56,249 bases of DNA, taken from positions 1,389 through 57,637 of the forward strand of contig JAAMXP010000274.1 in NCBI GenBank assembly GCA_019693395.1. Reading direction: 5' to 3'. Both the position numbers and the translations under genes were made by a program. Each line of letters starts with the position of its first letter. The first letter of the stretch is position 1. The stretch is from Ettlia oleoabundans. Lineage: Eukaryota > Chlorophyta > Chlorophyceae > Chlamydomonadales. Under the pieces are notes generated by a model. It saw nothing but the letters and a program-made list of their open reading frames with translations, was not told the DNA's origin and made no database searches. This document shows positions 12,378-25,000 of this stretch, one piece after another.

Positions 12378-13010
12378 CCGCATGGCTTCTGCTGCCTTCA
12401 AGCAGCAGGCGCTATTGCGGCAACAGCAGCTGATGAGGAACAAGTGTATGACACCTTGCACGCTGGCTGCGTCACTTATTCCTCAGGCACCCCGCTTGCT
12501 TGCTGCTGGCAAACCTTGGACTTTATTTACAGCTTCTGCCTGTCCAGGTGCAGCTTTCATCTCACTGTCCTCGGCGGAGGGTGTTGCAAAGGGTGTTGCA
12601 AAACGTGCCAGAAGCACGGTACAGGTATGACAGGGTTAGAGGAAGGGTACAATGAAGCAGTACAAAGTGAAGAGCTACGATAGCTACACAGACTTGACAA
12701 ATGGGACGAAAGAGAAAAGCAAGTTGGGACACGTGAGGTCGCTAGCCAGAGATTGGCGGCCGCGGCAACCAGTGCATCATGTGTTTTTGGGATGTGTTTC
12801 ACGGCAGGGTGGCACGGTGTAGTGGCCACCGTATCAGATGGGGAGAAAGAAAGCCAGCCCCTGCTGAGCCCTTCCTGCTAGCCAGGTTGCCTGCATCCTG
12901 CCCTGGGCAGCCCCATGCTGAGCTACAGGGAATGCACCACTGGCTCGCAGACAAATGCGCTGAGATGTGATGTGCTGCCGTCAGACCTCCTCGGCAGCAT
13001 AAGTGCTGTG
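12378..13010. other. Convergent 3' region between helicase and VPS13
   Basis: This is non-coding sequence between two converging stop codons, and it must hold both 3' UTRs. It contains two adjacent copies of GGGTGTTGCAAA near 12580-12605. TTACA at 12527-12531 reads TGTAA on the minus strand and could be the VPS13 polyadenylation signal. I found no equivalent TGTAA for the helicase. Confidence 0.45.
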
Positions 13011-16000
13011 TCATGCTCCTCTTCCACGTGCCCTCCTCAGCAGCGGCGCCAGGCGCAGCCATGGCTCCATGCTGAGGCGGCACAGCACGGTTGCGGGGGC
13101 GGCGGCATCCGGGCGGCCCACTGGAGCTGCTGCCTGTGAGAACAGGCTGATCTCTCGACTGGCATAGCGTGCTTCAGCTTCTGCAGCAGGGTGGGTGAGT
13201 GGCAGGACAGCAATCAGAGAAGGGTGGTCATGCAGGCATAGGCTCATAAATTTCTAACAGGAAAGCGAGGGAGGGTTGTTGGTTGCTTTAAAGCGACAAG
13301 CGCAGTGTTACGCCGCCTGCGCACTGGCGTTTGCCTTCGTCAGAGAACAGCACCCACTAAGAGACACACCGAGGCGCACAACACACCAGCTTCCCCCACC
13401 TGTGCCCCCCAGCGGCAGCACCAGCACGGCCTCCAGCCCACCCCCGCTGAACAGCACCACCGCCGCCTGGGTGACCAATAAGACGGGGCGCTCCAACGCA
13501 AAACCCCGCTCAAAGTGTGCCGTAGCATGCAGCCCCTGCGCTCCTTGCAGCACGGTGGCTGCCTGCAGGGGCGCATGTGCCAGGTAGCGGCCCAACCCCA
13601 CGCACAGGCCAGGGGCGTCGGCAGCGCTGGTGCTGGTGCTGGTGCCGCTTGTGCTGTCACTGCTGCAGCAGCTGCCAGGGACCAAGCCCCCAGAGCCACC
13701 GCTGCCAGCAGAAGCCAGCAGCAGGTGGCCAAGTAGCGCAGGGTTTTGCATCAGGCGTGCCGCAGCTAGCACTGGCGTCACCTCACCGACGCCATCGCTG
13801 CCGCTCCCGCTGCTGCCGCTGTCGCCAGGGGTGGTGGAGGGGGTGGTGGAGACGAGCTGCAGGCGGCCGTTGCGGCGTGGCTGAGGCACGTTCACCATCC
13901 CCGTTGAGCTGGCCAGCCCGGCGCTCACCGCCCCTACAAGCTCCAAGGCACCGCTGCGGGTTGGTGAGGTTATCAACACACAAAATTTGATTCAGATTCT
14001 TTTGATGATGTTAACAATATTGTGTGATGTCGAAGAGCTGGACCTGCCCAACAAACTCGGGTCGGAAACCTGATATGCCTTGCAATACACAATGCCCATG
14101 GAAGGCTGCAAGTAAGTGATGCTGGTAATGAAGTGGGTTCTCACCTGACTGGCAGCCCCACCGCTCCCAGCAGCCCGCGCCCAATGCCCCCCAGCACGCC
14201 GCTGCCGCTGCTGTACCCCTGCAGCGGCGCACGCACTACCCCCGTCAGCCCTGCAGTCACACCCTCAGCTAGCCCTGCCAGCCCCTGCAGCCAGGCCATG
14301 TGGCAAGCTGGTGGGTTCAGGCGGTTGGTTTGCGTGAGTAAAGAACCAGGGAGGGTGTAGCGATTGGGTGATTGGGTGGCCGTCATCTAGCCCCTCCATG
14401 GGGGGCATGGGGCGGGCAGAAGGCTGGTGTGTGAGTGGCTAAGACGTGCAAGCATTCAGGCAGGCGTGGCAGAAACAAGGTTCCGCCCCCACACACCTGT
14501 GAGAAGCCGTGGCTGAGGTGGGTGGGTGGCGGCCGGTGGACGCCCCAACCGCCGCTGCCGCTGCTGCCTGTGCTGCTGCGTATGGTCACTGCTGAGTCGA
14601 GGGCGCGGGAGAATGCCTGGGAGAACCCGCTGATGCTGGTAAGAGTCCAGCCTGTGTGGCAGGTAGCGTGTGGGGGCGAGGGGCAGTGCTTGGTTGGGTG
14701 AGCATGCGTTTGAACGTGGTTGTAGCCGGAGACAAGAAGGCCACGTGGGTGCAAAGCTGCTGATATGGCTTGCACGTAGGTTCCCAGCATAGGATGGCTG
14801 GGGAGCTATTGAGGTGAGCACAGCATATGCATTGAGTGGGTGGGGCAAACGTGTGCACAGGCAAGCAAGCCTTGGTTTTTCGTTGAAGCAGTCGGGTGGA
14901 CTGACTCACTATGTACCAGGCACCGCCTGGGTTTCAGGTTGACAGCGGTTGCTTACCCAGTGTGTGCTTCACCAAAGACACCGAGCCCAGCCCCACGCCG
15001 CTAATGAACTGCAGATTCGGNNNNNNNNNNNNNNNNNNNNNNNNNNNNNNNNNNNNNNNNNNNNNNNNNNNNNNNNNCGCGTGCGTAGGGTGGGAAAATG
15101 TGCGGACGGTGGGCAGGAAGGCAGTGTCAACGGAAGCTGGTCGCCCACCAGCTTCAGGGATTCCACTCAAGGCCTGGGTGCGGGTTGTGGGTGCCAAAAT
15201 TCAAAGCAGCACTTTAATTGCTGTCCCTAGCCCGTGCTCTCCGCAATGACACCTGCCAGTGTGTGTGTTTGTTGCGCGCCACTTGCCTGCGACAGCGACT
15301 GGTTCTGCAGTGCGGCCAGAGGCAGGCCAATGAGGTCGCTCACGCCCGCCCGCACCGACCGCACTAGGCCAGTAGGATTGAGCAGCAGCGATAGAGAGCC
15401 GAGCACCTGCACAGGGTGTGAGCGGGGCGGGTTGGGGTGCGTGCGTGTGTTTGGGCGGCGTGAACATGTTGTGCTTCATGTGTGCACAGCTGATGGCTCA
15501 GCAAGTTCCGTGAAGCCACTGGCGGTGCTGTTGAATTTGCACCCAGGCTGCAGGTGAGCAGTGGTAGCCTTCAACCCTCATGCCAAGCACGTGCACAATG
15601 CAAGCAAGGGGTTCAGCAGGGCTGTAAGCGGCACGCAACCCATCCACCTGCGGTGCATTCAGCAGTGCCTCTGCCACTCCGTGTGCCATCAGCCCCCGCA
15701 CCAGGACGTGGGGCCTGCAGCAGCCACGCACGACAAGAAAATGGGAAGCAGTGGGAAGGCCATGTGGCAAGGTGAGGAGGGGCGGGCCCCATCATGCAAA
15801 CACGGTGCTGAAACTTGGCCGTGCTGATTGCATCACAGACCTGGCAAAGTGAGGTGCAGATTGCTGCGTCAGGCCCTTGTGTGGCGCAGCCCAGTGTCCT
15901 AGTTCTGAAGATATAACCAACACGGCCGCGCGCAGATTTGCATTCGAACGTATAATCAACCAGCCCACCCAGCAGCCCCAGCCCATCAGCTGACAGCCCA

Positions 16001-19000
16001 CCCACCCAGCCACCCGCCTGCCCAGCCACCCACCTAAACAGCACGTCATTGGCAGCGATGCGGGAGAGGGTGACCGGGGCCCTGTGCGTGTCCACAGCTA
16101 CAGGCACCCCCGCCGTGCCCGCCCTAATGTGCGCATCCAGCAGCAGCCGCACTGCAGGTCGGGCCCACGAGAAAGCAGTGCAGGAAATGGAAGTGGCACA
16201 CCGTGAGCACTGATACGATACCGTGATGAGCTGCGGCTGGCTGAGGTGAGCGATGCAAGGTGCGCACTAATTCAATGCACACAGCGATGTTTTCATGCTT
16301 GAGCAAACCGGTCAACGCGGACACGTCCTTGCGTCCCCATCACTTGCAACTGTTTCATCAGAACCCACAAACGACCCTGTGTCGCAGCTTGGACCACAGC
16401 CCCCACCCACCTGACTCCACCATGGCGCGCTCCATGTAAAGGCGGCTGGCGGCAGCTCCCGCAGCCTCGGCAGCCAGCAACTGCTGCAGAAGCGCCGCCG
16501 CTCCCTGCTGCGCCTGCTGCGGGGTGGCGCCTGCCACTGCTGAGGGGCCATCTGTGCTGCCTGAGGTTTCTGTCCCGCTGCTGCCCGACAGCATGGCAGA
16601 GAGGCGATCCAGGAACAGCAGCAGAGCATCATCCGCTGCCACAGCCAGGGTGGGCAGCTGCACCAGCAAATCATGCACCCAGCAGTTGCGGAAGCTCATT
16701 TCCCTGCTATCGCTGCCGCTTCTACCATCGCCGCCGCCATTGCTGGAACCCTCGGCACTGCCAGGGCCAGGTGGGCAGTGGTGGACCTCCAGACCAAGCT
16801 GCAGCAGTGGGCCCTTGCTGCAAGTCAGCCCCTCCTCTGGCAAAGATGTCAGCACTACAGGCTGCTCGCTGCCGGGGAGGAAAGAATCAAGCTGCAGCCC
16901 CGCAGCACTGAGGCGAGCTGACATGGTCACTAGCAGCTGCCGCTGCCACGGGTGGAGCAGCCCGCCTCCCCTTGAAGGGCCCTGCGCCAGCTCTGCCGAG
17001 GCGTGGACGTGTTTTGAGGACGAAGCCTCTGCAACCACACCTGCCGTCACGTGCAGCTGTCGTAGCATCTCCAGGTGCAGCTGGTCAACGGTCAAACTAA
17101 GTAGCTCACGTCCTAGAGGCCCGCCGCCGCCACCGCTGCCACCCTTGCCTCCGCCAGCAGTGGGCCCCGGGAGGAGCCTCTGCCGCTCGTCATCCCACAG
17201 GCACAGCTGCAGCTGGCAGCACAGCAGCCTCAAGCACAACGGCTGCGGCTCCTCCGCTGCCGCCTCATCATCAGCTGCAGCCATTGCAGCTGTGCTCGAT
17301 GGAGTAGCAGCAGTAGCCGCCGCAGTTCCAGAATGTGGCAGCAGCAGGATGCGGGTGGTGGCGCAGCACTTGCTGACGTGGGCCGCCGCCAGCTCAAAAG
17401 CTGCTGCACAGCTTCCAGTGCCTTCATGGTCCGTTGATGCTTCACCTCCTCCTGCATCACGGTTTTGAGCTGCCGTTGATGCCGCTGCAATGTGCAGGCC
17501 TGGCAGCAGCGCGCATGGATGCCGCCATTCTGCGGAGCTCGCCACCCGGAACTTGAGCACCGGCGGCGGCGGCTGCTTGCCCTGCCCGGCGGTTCGAAGC
17601 TCCTCCTGCACAGGCAGGCACGCATGGAACCAGGCGGTAGGAATGGCAGTTGGAAGAGATGGGCACACAACAGGTACACAGTCAGGCAGACAGGAGGTAG
17701 ACAGGTGCGAAGATAGGCAGGTTCTGGTGACACGCTGAAACAGACCCCCAGGCGGGAGGCGGACCGTGGGACCAGGCTTGTAAAAGGAGCTGCCCAGTTT
17801 TGGAACCAGCAGGAGTGCCCTAGTGATGCAGATCGCGAACATATGAGCAGCTGTCAAAACCGTGGCGCATGCACAGCCTGCCCAATCCGGCAACAACACA
17901 CCTGCAACCGGCACTCCTACACATGCAGCCCGCCGACATAATGCTGATGTTGGTATGCACACCTGTAGCAGGCAATCCAGGAAAGCGTCTTCATCTTCCT
18001 GATCGTCCCAACCTGCTGTACTGCCAAGCGCGGCTCCCAGGCTGCTGCTGCCCCTCCTGCAAGAATGCGTGCCACACAAAGAAAGTCAGCATTGAAATAG
18101 CGCATTGCAGTATGATGCATTGAAATAAGGCTACAGCTGACGATACCCAGCCGCCCATATGTGTTACAAGCAGGCTGACGAAGGCTTCCCTTGTCTTGTC
18201 ATGCTTTGTGCCAGGTGCAAACACAACAACCCCGCCCCTCTGCTCTACTACACTGTGATGGCCTTGTTAAAGTATCTAAACACAAGTATCCAACGCGCTA
18301 CTCAGCTCACCGTGGGCTCAGCATGCCATCGGCCTGGCTGCTGCTGCTGCTGCCCTCACCGCTGCCACCCCGCCCAGTGCTGAGGTCGCATTCCAAGGTT
18401 TGTCTTGGCCCCACCTGTCGCAGTAGTTAGGCAGGAAACGCGCAGGGCATCATGCGACAGGGCAGGCTGACTTAAGACACAGCCAGAGCAGCCACTTTTA
18501 GAATGGAATGGGAGCTAAGTGGCGGCAAACACGTTCCAGCAGCTTTGCGCAGCGGTCTGAGCAGAGAGCAGAAAGGGAAGCCAAGAGGCGAGAAGGCAGT
18601 AACGGCGCACCCCGCCTGGCAACACACAGCCCAACTAAAGCGCCCCAGCTAACCACACATGCTTGTTATGGTCAACATGCATGATCTGCAGCCTGCAGCC
18701 AGCCCAGAAGAAGACAGGCGACCCACCCGAACGATTGAGCGGGGGCCATTGTAGGTGTAGCTGCCATCTGATGCCTCTGAAGGAGGAAAGAAGCCCACGT
18801 CCACCGCTGCTCCAGTGGCATTTTGGATGATAAAGGGCGGCTGCCGGTCCCTGCACAGTGCACAGAACCGTGTGTTGAACTGGCATGTGTTGGCAACAGT
18901 GGATTGTACAGAAGCACCAAATGTCAGGTGTTTTGATGCGGAACGCACACAGGCCGCCACTCCCTTGCATACAAAAGTACCAGGGATAACTGTTGCTCTG

Positions 19001-22000
19001 CTCAAATGCCAAGGTGTTCTTTGATTCGAACCCACCTGAACAGCACCAAGTGGAAGCTGCCATTGCTCTGCAGCACCCGGTACGTCAGCATGACTGAGCC
19101 ACCATCTGAGCTGGCGCTGCCTGTACTGCCGTCAACTGGCTGGGGCAGGTACAGCCGCTGCCGGCCCACTGCAGCAAAAGGTTCAACCGCCGCTGACCAG
19201 CCAACCCTCTGTGCCTGTTCCCCTGCACTCGAGTTGGCTGGGGCAGTCCCGAGGGCGAATCGCAGCACTGGTCGGCTGGCGCCCTCCGCATGCTGCGCCT
19301 GCTGTGGCGCTGAGGCAAGCAAGCTCCCACTGAAAGAGCGAAGCATGTCCGAGGCGCTGCCCCAAGAGCCCTGCCGCCGGTCCCGCCGCTGGGCCCCTTT
19401 GCTCCCTGCACCACGTGCACCACCCTCAGCCTGCCACAGGTGCAGCAAGGGCAGCGTGACGGTGTGGGGGAGCGGAAGGCCACAACTTGAAGCATGGCTG
19501 CTGGTGTGACCACGCTCTCTTGCTGCTTCTGAATTGCCGCCGGCACTGCCATCGCCGCTAGGGCCACTGAGCGTGCTAGCTTGAGGCAAGACCAGGAGCG
19601 TTGACGCCCTGCCTGTCACTGCCTCGGCCTGCTGTTCGCCGCTGCCAGTTGTTGCCGGCCCAACTGCCTCTGCCGCTGCACCCTGAGCCAGCATCTGCAG
19701 AGGCAGACCTGTGAGGTTTGACACGAAGCAGCCAGAGGTGACCACAACGCTCACTGCAGCGGCTGTTGAGGTGCCACCTGCCGCTGGGAACTGCTGCAAC
19801 TGCACTCTTGCGCCCAGCCGGCACTCAAGCTTGCCCCAACCGCCAGCGGCCCCTTCCGCAGCTGTGCTACTGTTGCTGCTGCTGCTGCTGCTGCGCCACA
19901 GGCTGCTGCCACGTGAGGCTGGCGGCGGTGGTGTTGTCAGCACCAAGTGCATGCTGCTGCTACTAGCACCGCCCTCGCTGCCCTCACTCTCGCTGCCAAG
20001 GCTGAAAGGCTGTGACCGCAGCAACAAGCGAGCCTGTGGCATGAAATCTTGCTGTTGCCGCTGCTGCTGCTTCAGGCTGTCGGTGCTGCCTGCCGGCTGC
20101 AAAGCCTCCTCATGTGCATCGTTGATTGCCACCGGCAGCAGAACCACTGCCTCTTCCGCAACACCCCCGGTGCCTGCCCCAAGCGGCAAGGAGCAGCCAG
20201 CTGGCACCTCAACTGCAGCGGCACCTGGCACCTGCAGGCGAACAAATGGAAGCATGACCTTCTGACTGATCACGAAAAAGCAATAAGAGGAAGTGCAGGC
20301 AGCGCAATCACGCATTTGCATCCCGTAGAAAGCCACAACAACACAACATCACAAGCAGGGTCAAACTACAACTTCAGGCATAAGCCTTGGTCCACACACA
20401 CTGGTGGCACCACTTGCCTTGAACAGCAGCGGAGAAGGCAGGCAGTTATGCACCGCCAACGCTGGCAGCAGTAGGAGCTGCAGCAGCGGGAGACCCTCCG
20501 TGTGCTGCTGTGTGGCCAGCACGCAGTCAGCCATGAGTAGGCTGCCGCTTGCAAGGACTATTGGGCTGCTGGTGCCAAGGCTTCGTGTCCGACCCAGCGC
20601 CGCATCCGATGCTGCTGCGGTGCCTGAGGTTGGTTGTACAGCTGTTGCAGCTGGTGTGGGCCCATTGCTGCCTGGTCCTAGAAGCAGGGGCAGCCGCAAG
20701 CAGGCTGCCTCCCCAGGTGGCGCAATATACACGATATCGGTGGGGGCACCTGCACGGCCTGCTGCATCAGCTGCATTTCTAGGGGAACTGCCGCCAAACC
20801 ACTGCTGCTCTGCCGACTCAGCTATCAACGGAGGCACCACCAGCGGCAGGCCAGCGCCAGCAGATGCAGCAGCCCCTCCAGCGGCAGGGCTGCCGCTGCC
20901 GCCATTGCTTGCTGCATGGTTGGCGTCATCATCTGGCAAAGATGATGCGGCTGCTGCGGGGGCCTCCAGTGCCAACAGGGCGCCCACTGTGCCGCCCTGC
21001 AGCGGCACCATTAGTTGTTGGCTGCTTCCTGCAGGTACTACAACCTCCTGTAGCCCTGGCGAGTGCTGCTGCTGCTGTGAAAGCTGTGGGACAGTGGCTG
21101 GCACTGTGGCAGCTGTGGACTTCAAAGCTGCCGGCAGCAGCAGGCGCACGGCACAGGGCATCCTGTTTTGCAGCAGCAGCGGGGGCCAGAAGTGCACGGA
21201 GGCCTGCCCTGTGACGGCATCAGGAGGCAGCAGCTCCGTCAGCACAGCACCTAGCTGGCGCCATGTGGCAGAGCCAGCGGGTGGGGCCTGCAGCCCTGCT
21301 GCTGTGGCACTGGCGGAAGCTGCCGGAGAGCTGTGCAGTACCAGGAGTATGGGGTCATGCTTCTGACTGTCCTGGGGATTGTACTGCTGATGTACCGCTC
21401 GCTGCCGTGGCAGTTGAACCGCCTGTGACCAGCCGCCACCGCTGCCGCCACCTAGCCATAGCCGCAGCAGGGCGTCCCCACCATGCGCTGGCAGGTGAAC
21501 GCTGCCGCCGCCGCTCACTTCAACCAACTGCGGCTTTGGCCGCTGTGGCTGCCCTTTGCCACGGCCGCCGCTGCCGCCACTGCCATCTTGTGCCAGAGAA
21601 AAGTGCAGTGGAACCGCCATATGATTCACAGCCCTCATTCCTGGCAAGAACACAATTTCCCAGCTGCCGCTGCCACTGGAAGGCTGCGCCTGCACCGCCA
21701 AGCTGCAGCTTGCGGCATAGTAGCCGCCATGGCTGGTTGGCAATGGGAGGATAACACTGTGCCCGCCTGCTGCCATGGCCTGCAGTGCGGTGAAGTGCGC
21801 AACTAACAAATTGGGAGTTGCGTTCAAGCGATGTGTAGCAATTGAGGAATAGGCGAGGCAACCAGCGCTGCGGGATCCTCACAACATAATCAGCAACAGG
21901 ACAAAAGTGCAGCAGCGCAGAGGCGAGATGTGGCTTACATCCACAGGCATGCTCCACGCAGCCTCGTCTTCCTCAACTGCCCCAGCAGCCGCCAGCTGCA

Positions 22001-25000
22001 GCCGTCGTTTGGCGCTTGGTACCAGAGCTGGCGGTGCGGGCCACACCAGGGGCAGGCGCTGGCCCTGTCGCAGCAGCAGATGGCGCCCGGGGGCGCCTTC
22101 CTGCCTCGCGCGCAGGTCCAGCCCGCTGCTGTTGATTAGCAGCAGCGGCGCCGAAGCTGCCGTCGCTGTGGAGTCTGCAGCACCGCTGTCACCAGTTCTA
22201 AACTCCTCGTCAGCGCCGTGGGTTATGGCTGCTGCCGAAGCCGACTGTGCCCCGCTGGTGTCAGGCGTGCTGCCACTGGGGCCCGACAGAGCTGCCAGCA
22301 GGCGTGTGACTTCAACCAGGGCTCTTTCAGATGCATTGACCACCAAAGGCCGTTGAAGCGCCTGCAGCTGCACCGCCAACCCGTTGCGCGATGGCGGCCG
22401 TCGCACCGCCAGGAGCGGCAGCTCCTGCTGCTGATCCCGCCAGAACAGTGGCTCAGCTGAGTGCTGCTGCTCGCTGCCAGCATCCCCTGAGGGCTCTGTT
22501 GCGGCCTTCCCTGCCTCTACGTGGTGCAGCTGGGGGTTGGCTGCCCCCCAAGCAGGAGCACCTCCGCCACGGCTCAGCTCCAGAGCTGCTTCCAGCTCAA
22601 AAGGCTCGATGAGCGCCCAGCCTGGGGCCGAAGCACCCTCGCTTCCGACAGGGACCATTGCGCTGCTGCTGTCTGGCAGGCACAGTGTTAGCGTGGCTGC
22701 CACGTCAACTGCCAGCTGGCTGCCACCTGGAGCCGATGGGTAGCTGTGGTAAGCCGCCCTGAGGCCACTGGCGTGCAGGATGGCAACAGTGTCAAGCAGG
22801 GCAGCAGGTGCTGCACTTGTCGCTTGTTGCTGCTGCTGTTGCTGCTGCGCCTGCTGTTTGCTTTGTCCCTGCACCAGCAGCAGCGGCGCGGGGGCCAGCA
22901 GCGTCAGGCTGCCTCCCTCAGCCCTCAGCACCACAGTGAGCGAGGCCGCCAGTGGCGGCGGCAGCTGCACCTGCTGGCGCAGACCTGCCAAAGCACCCCT
23001 CCACGGGCGTGGGTTGACCCGCAGCACTCTGAGCACAGCGGCTGCCGATGCTGCTGCTGGCATAGCAGTCGCAGCCGCTGCGGGCAGCTCCCAACACAAC
23101 TCCCACTCTGCCGCCACTGCAGGCTCCTCGGCACTTAACAGCAGCGTCTTGCCGCCGCTGTTGCCCGCCTCTGCCTCGCTGCCTTGGTCTGGCACTGGCA
23201 AGTCATCAGCAGTGGCACACGTGTTGATGCTGTCAACCACCACGGTCTGCAGCGGTACCGCAACATAAGCGTCCTGCTTTAGTGAAAAGAAGCTGAGCTT
23301 GAAAGATGCCACCAGAAGAGCAGCGGGGGCAGACTGCAAAAGCAAAGAGGGGACAGTGCGGAAAGGGGTCAGTAAGTTTCGCAGCCAGAAGCGCGACAGT
23401 CATGCGCACAAGCTGCCTGCTGCTTTCTGAACTGCCTTCCTCGCCAAGCAGTGGATATGTTGCTGGTGAGCACGCTTGTGTGCTAAATAGTGGGTACATG
23501 CGCATAGGCAAGGCATATCTCACCTCGATTGCAAGAAGAGCTACTTGTCGAGCCTGCGGGTAGCACCACCTGATGCCCTGCCGCCGCAGGTATTGCCCGG
23601 CAGGAGGCTCCTGCCTGCCTCCTCCACCTATTGCCGTGCCCCACAACCGAGCACCAAGCCCTGCAGCCTGTTTCCCTCCACCGCTGCGATCGTGGCTGCC
23701 GTAGCCGCTGAGCGCCAGCACTTGCAGCGGTGAAGGGCGGCTGGAGCTGTTGCCGCTGCTGTGCACAAAAGTGAATAGAGCGCCCGTCAGATCATCTGTC
23801 AGCGGTGCGTGCATGGCCTGACCCTGCTGCCCTACGCTGCTACCTGAGGGCAAGTTAGGATCCGCTGCTGCTGATGCTGCACCCTGCGGGGCATCCTGCC
23901 ATAGTGGCTGGGTTGCTGCTCTTGCAGTGGTGGGTCGATGTGGCCCCAGAGTGGCTGATGCATCCTCAATGATTACGGTAGCAGCGGCAGCCACCGCAGC
24001 TGCCGATGGCGGAGATGGTCTAGGTGAACCAAAAGGCAGCCCTCCTCCGTCCATGCCGCTTGCTGCCTGTTTAGCTCCTTGCTGCAGCCCTTGCCGTGGC
24101 TCCTGCTGTGTGCTGTCGCTTCGGCTCAAGGTTGCAACCACACTCGACACTGCTGCAATAGCAGGGATGGATATTTGCAGCGGCAGCAGCTGCGCGTTTG
24201 CAGCCACTGCAACGGCACCAGTATGCGGCTGCAGCAGCAGTTCCAGGCGGCCATCGGTAGGTGGTACTACTGCCGTGCCATCCGCCCCGGCGGTTCCTGC
24301 AAGTTCAAAAAACAGGCAACAAAGCCCAGCAGCACGCAATGAGTTACGACAACAGAAACTAGAGGAAATCGCTGTCCAATAGAACAGGAAAAGTGAGCGC
24401 CTTCTGCACCGCACGTGCCAACAAGTAGTCACGTCTCACGACCGAACCAGCGCCCTCACCAGTATGCCATACAGTGACTGATGCTCCGATGAGTGAGGCA
24501 TCAGCCAGAGTGATGAGCGCCTCTGCCGCTTTGCTGCTGCCAGCCAGCCAGGGGCGGTTCTCAGCAGCTGGTGACTGCTGCACCAGCACCACAGCTTCCT
24601 CTACCTCCACCTCAACAGCTGCCACATCAGCCCCAGCAGGCCGTTCAAACCGGCGTGACACCAATGCCAGCTGGTGCAAGCCATGCCCTTGCCCCTGCCC
24701 TGGCGCTGAGTGCTGATGCTCGGCTCCCCACCGAGCTGCCTCTAGCAGCACCAAACGTATGCCCTTCAGTGCTACCTTGCCCTGCATTGGCAGCGGTGGA
24801 TGTTCAACCGTGGCGGAGGCTGGGGCTTGCGGTGAGGGTGTGTTGCGTTGCACCTGCCGCTGCTGCGCCTCTGCCTGGACTTCGCTGGAGCTGCCCAAAT
24901 CAGATGTAACTGTTGCCACCAAGTCCACCAGCTCCCGACTGATTGCAAGGCTGATGGGAGCCGCCTGCATCTGCAGCCGCCTACTGGGGCTTGTGAGCCC

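Noticed and set aside
16524..17468. Long + strand open frame opposite VPS13 (314 codons)
   Set aside because: It is the antisense shadow of a GC-rich VPS13 exon. Its Ser/Pro/Arg-rich content follows from reading Ala/Gly/Leu codons backwards, and no domain or start context supports it.
20404..21366. Long + strand open frame opposite VPS13 (320 codons)
   Set aside because: It is the same kind of shadow. It is rich in Ala/Ser/Cys, ends inside VPS13 coding sequence and shows no splice logic.
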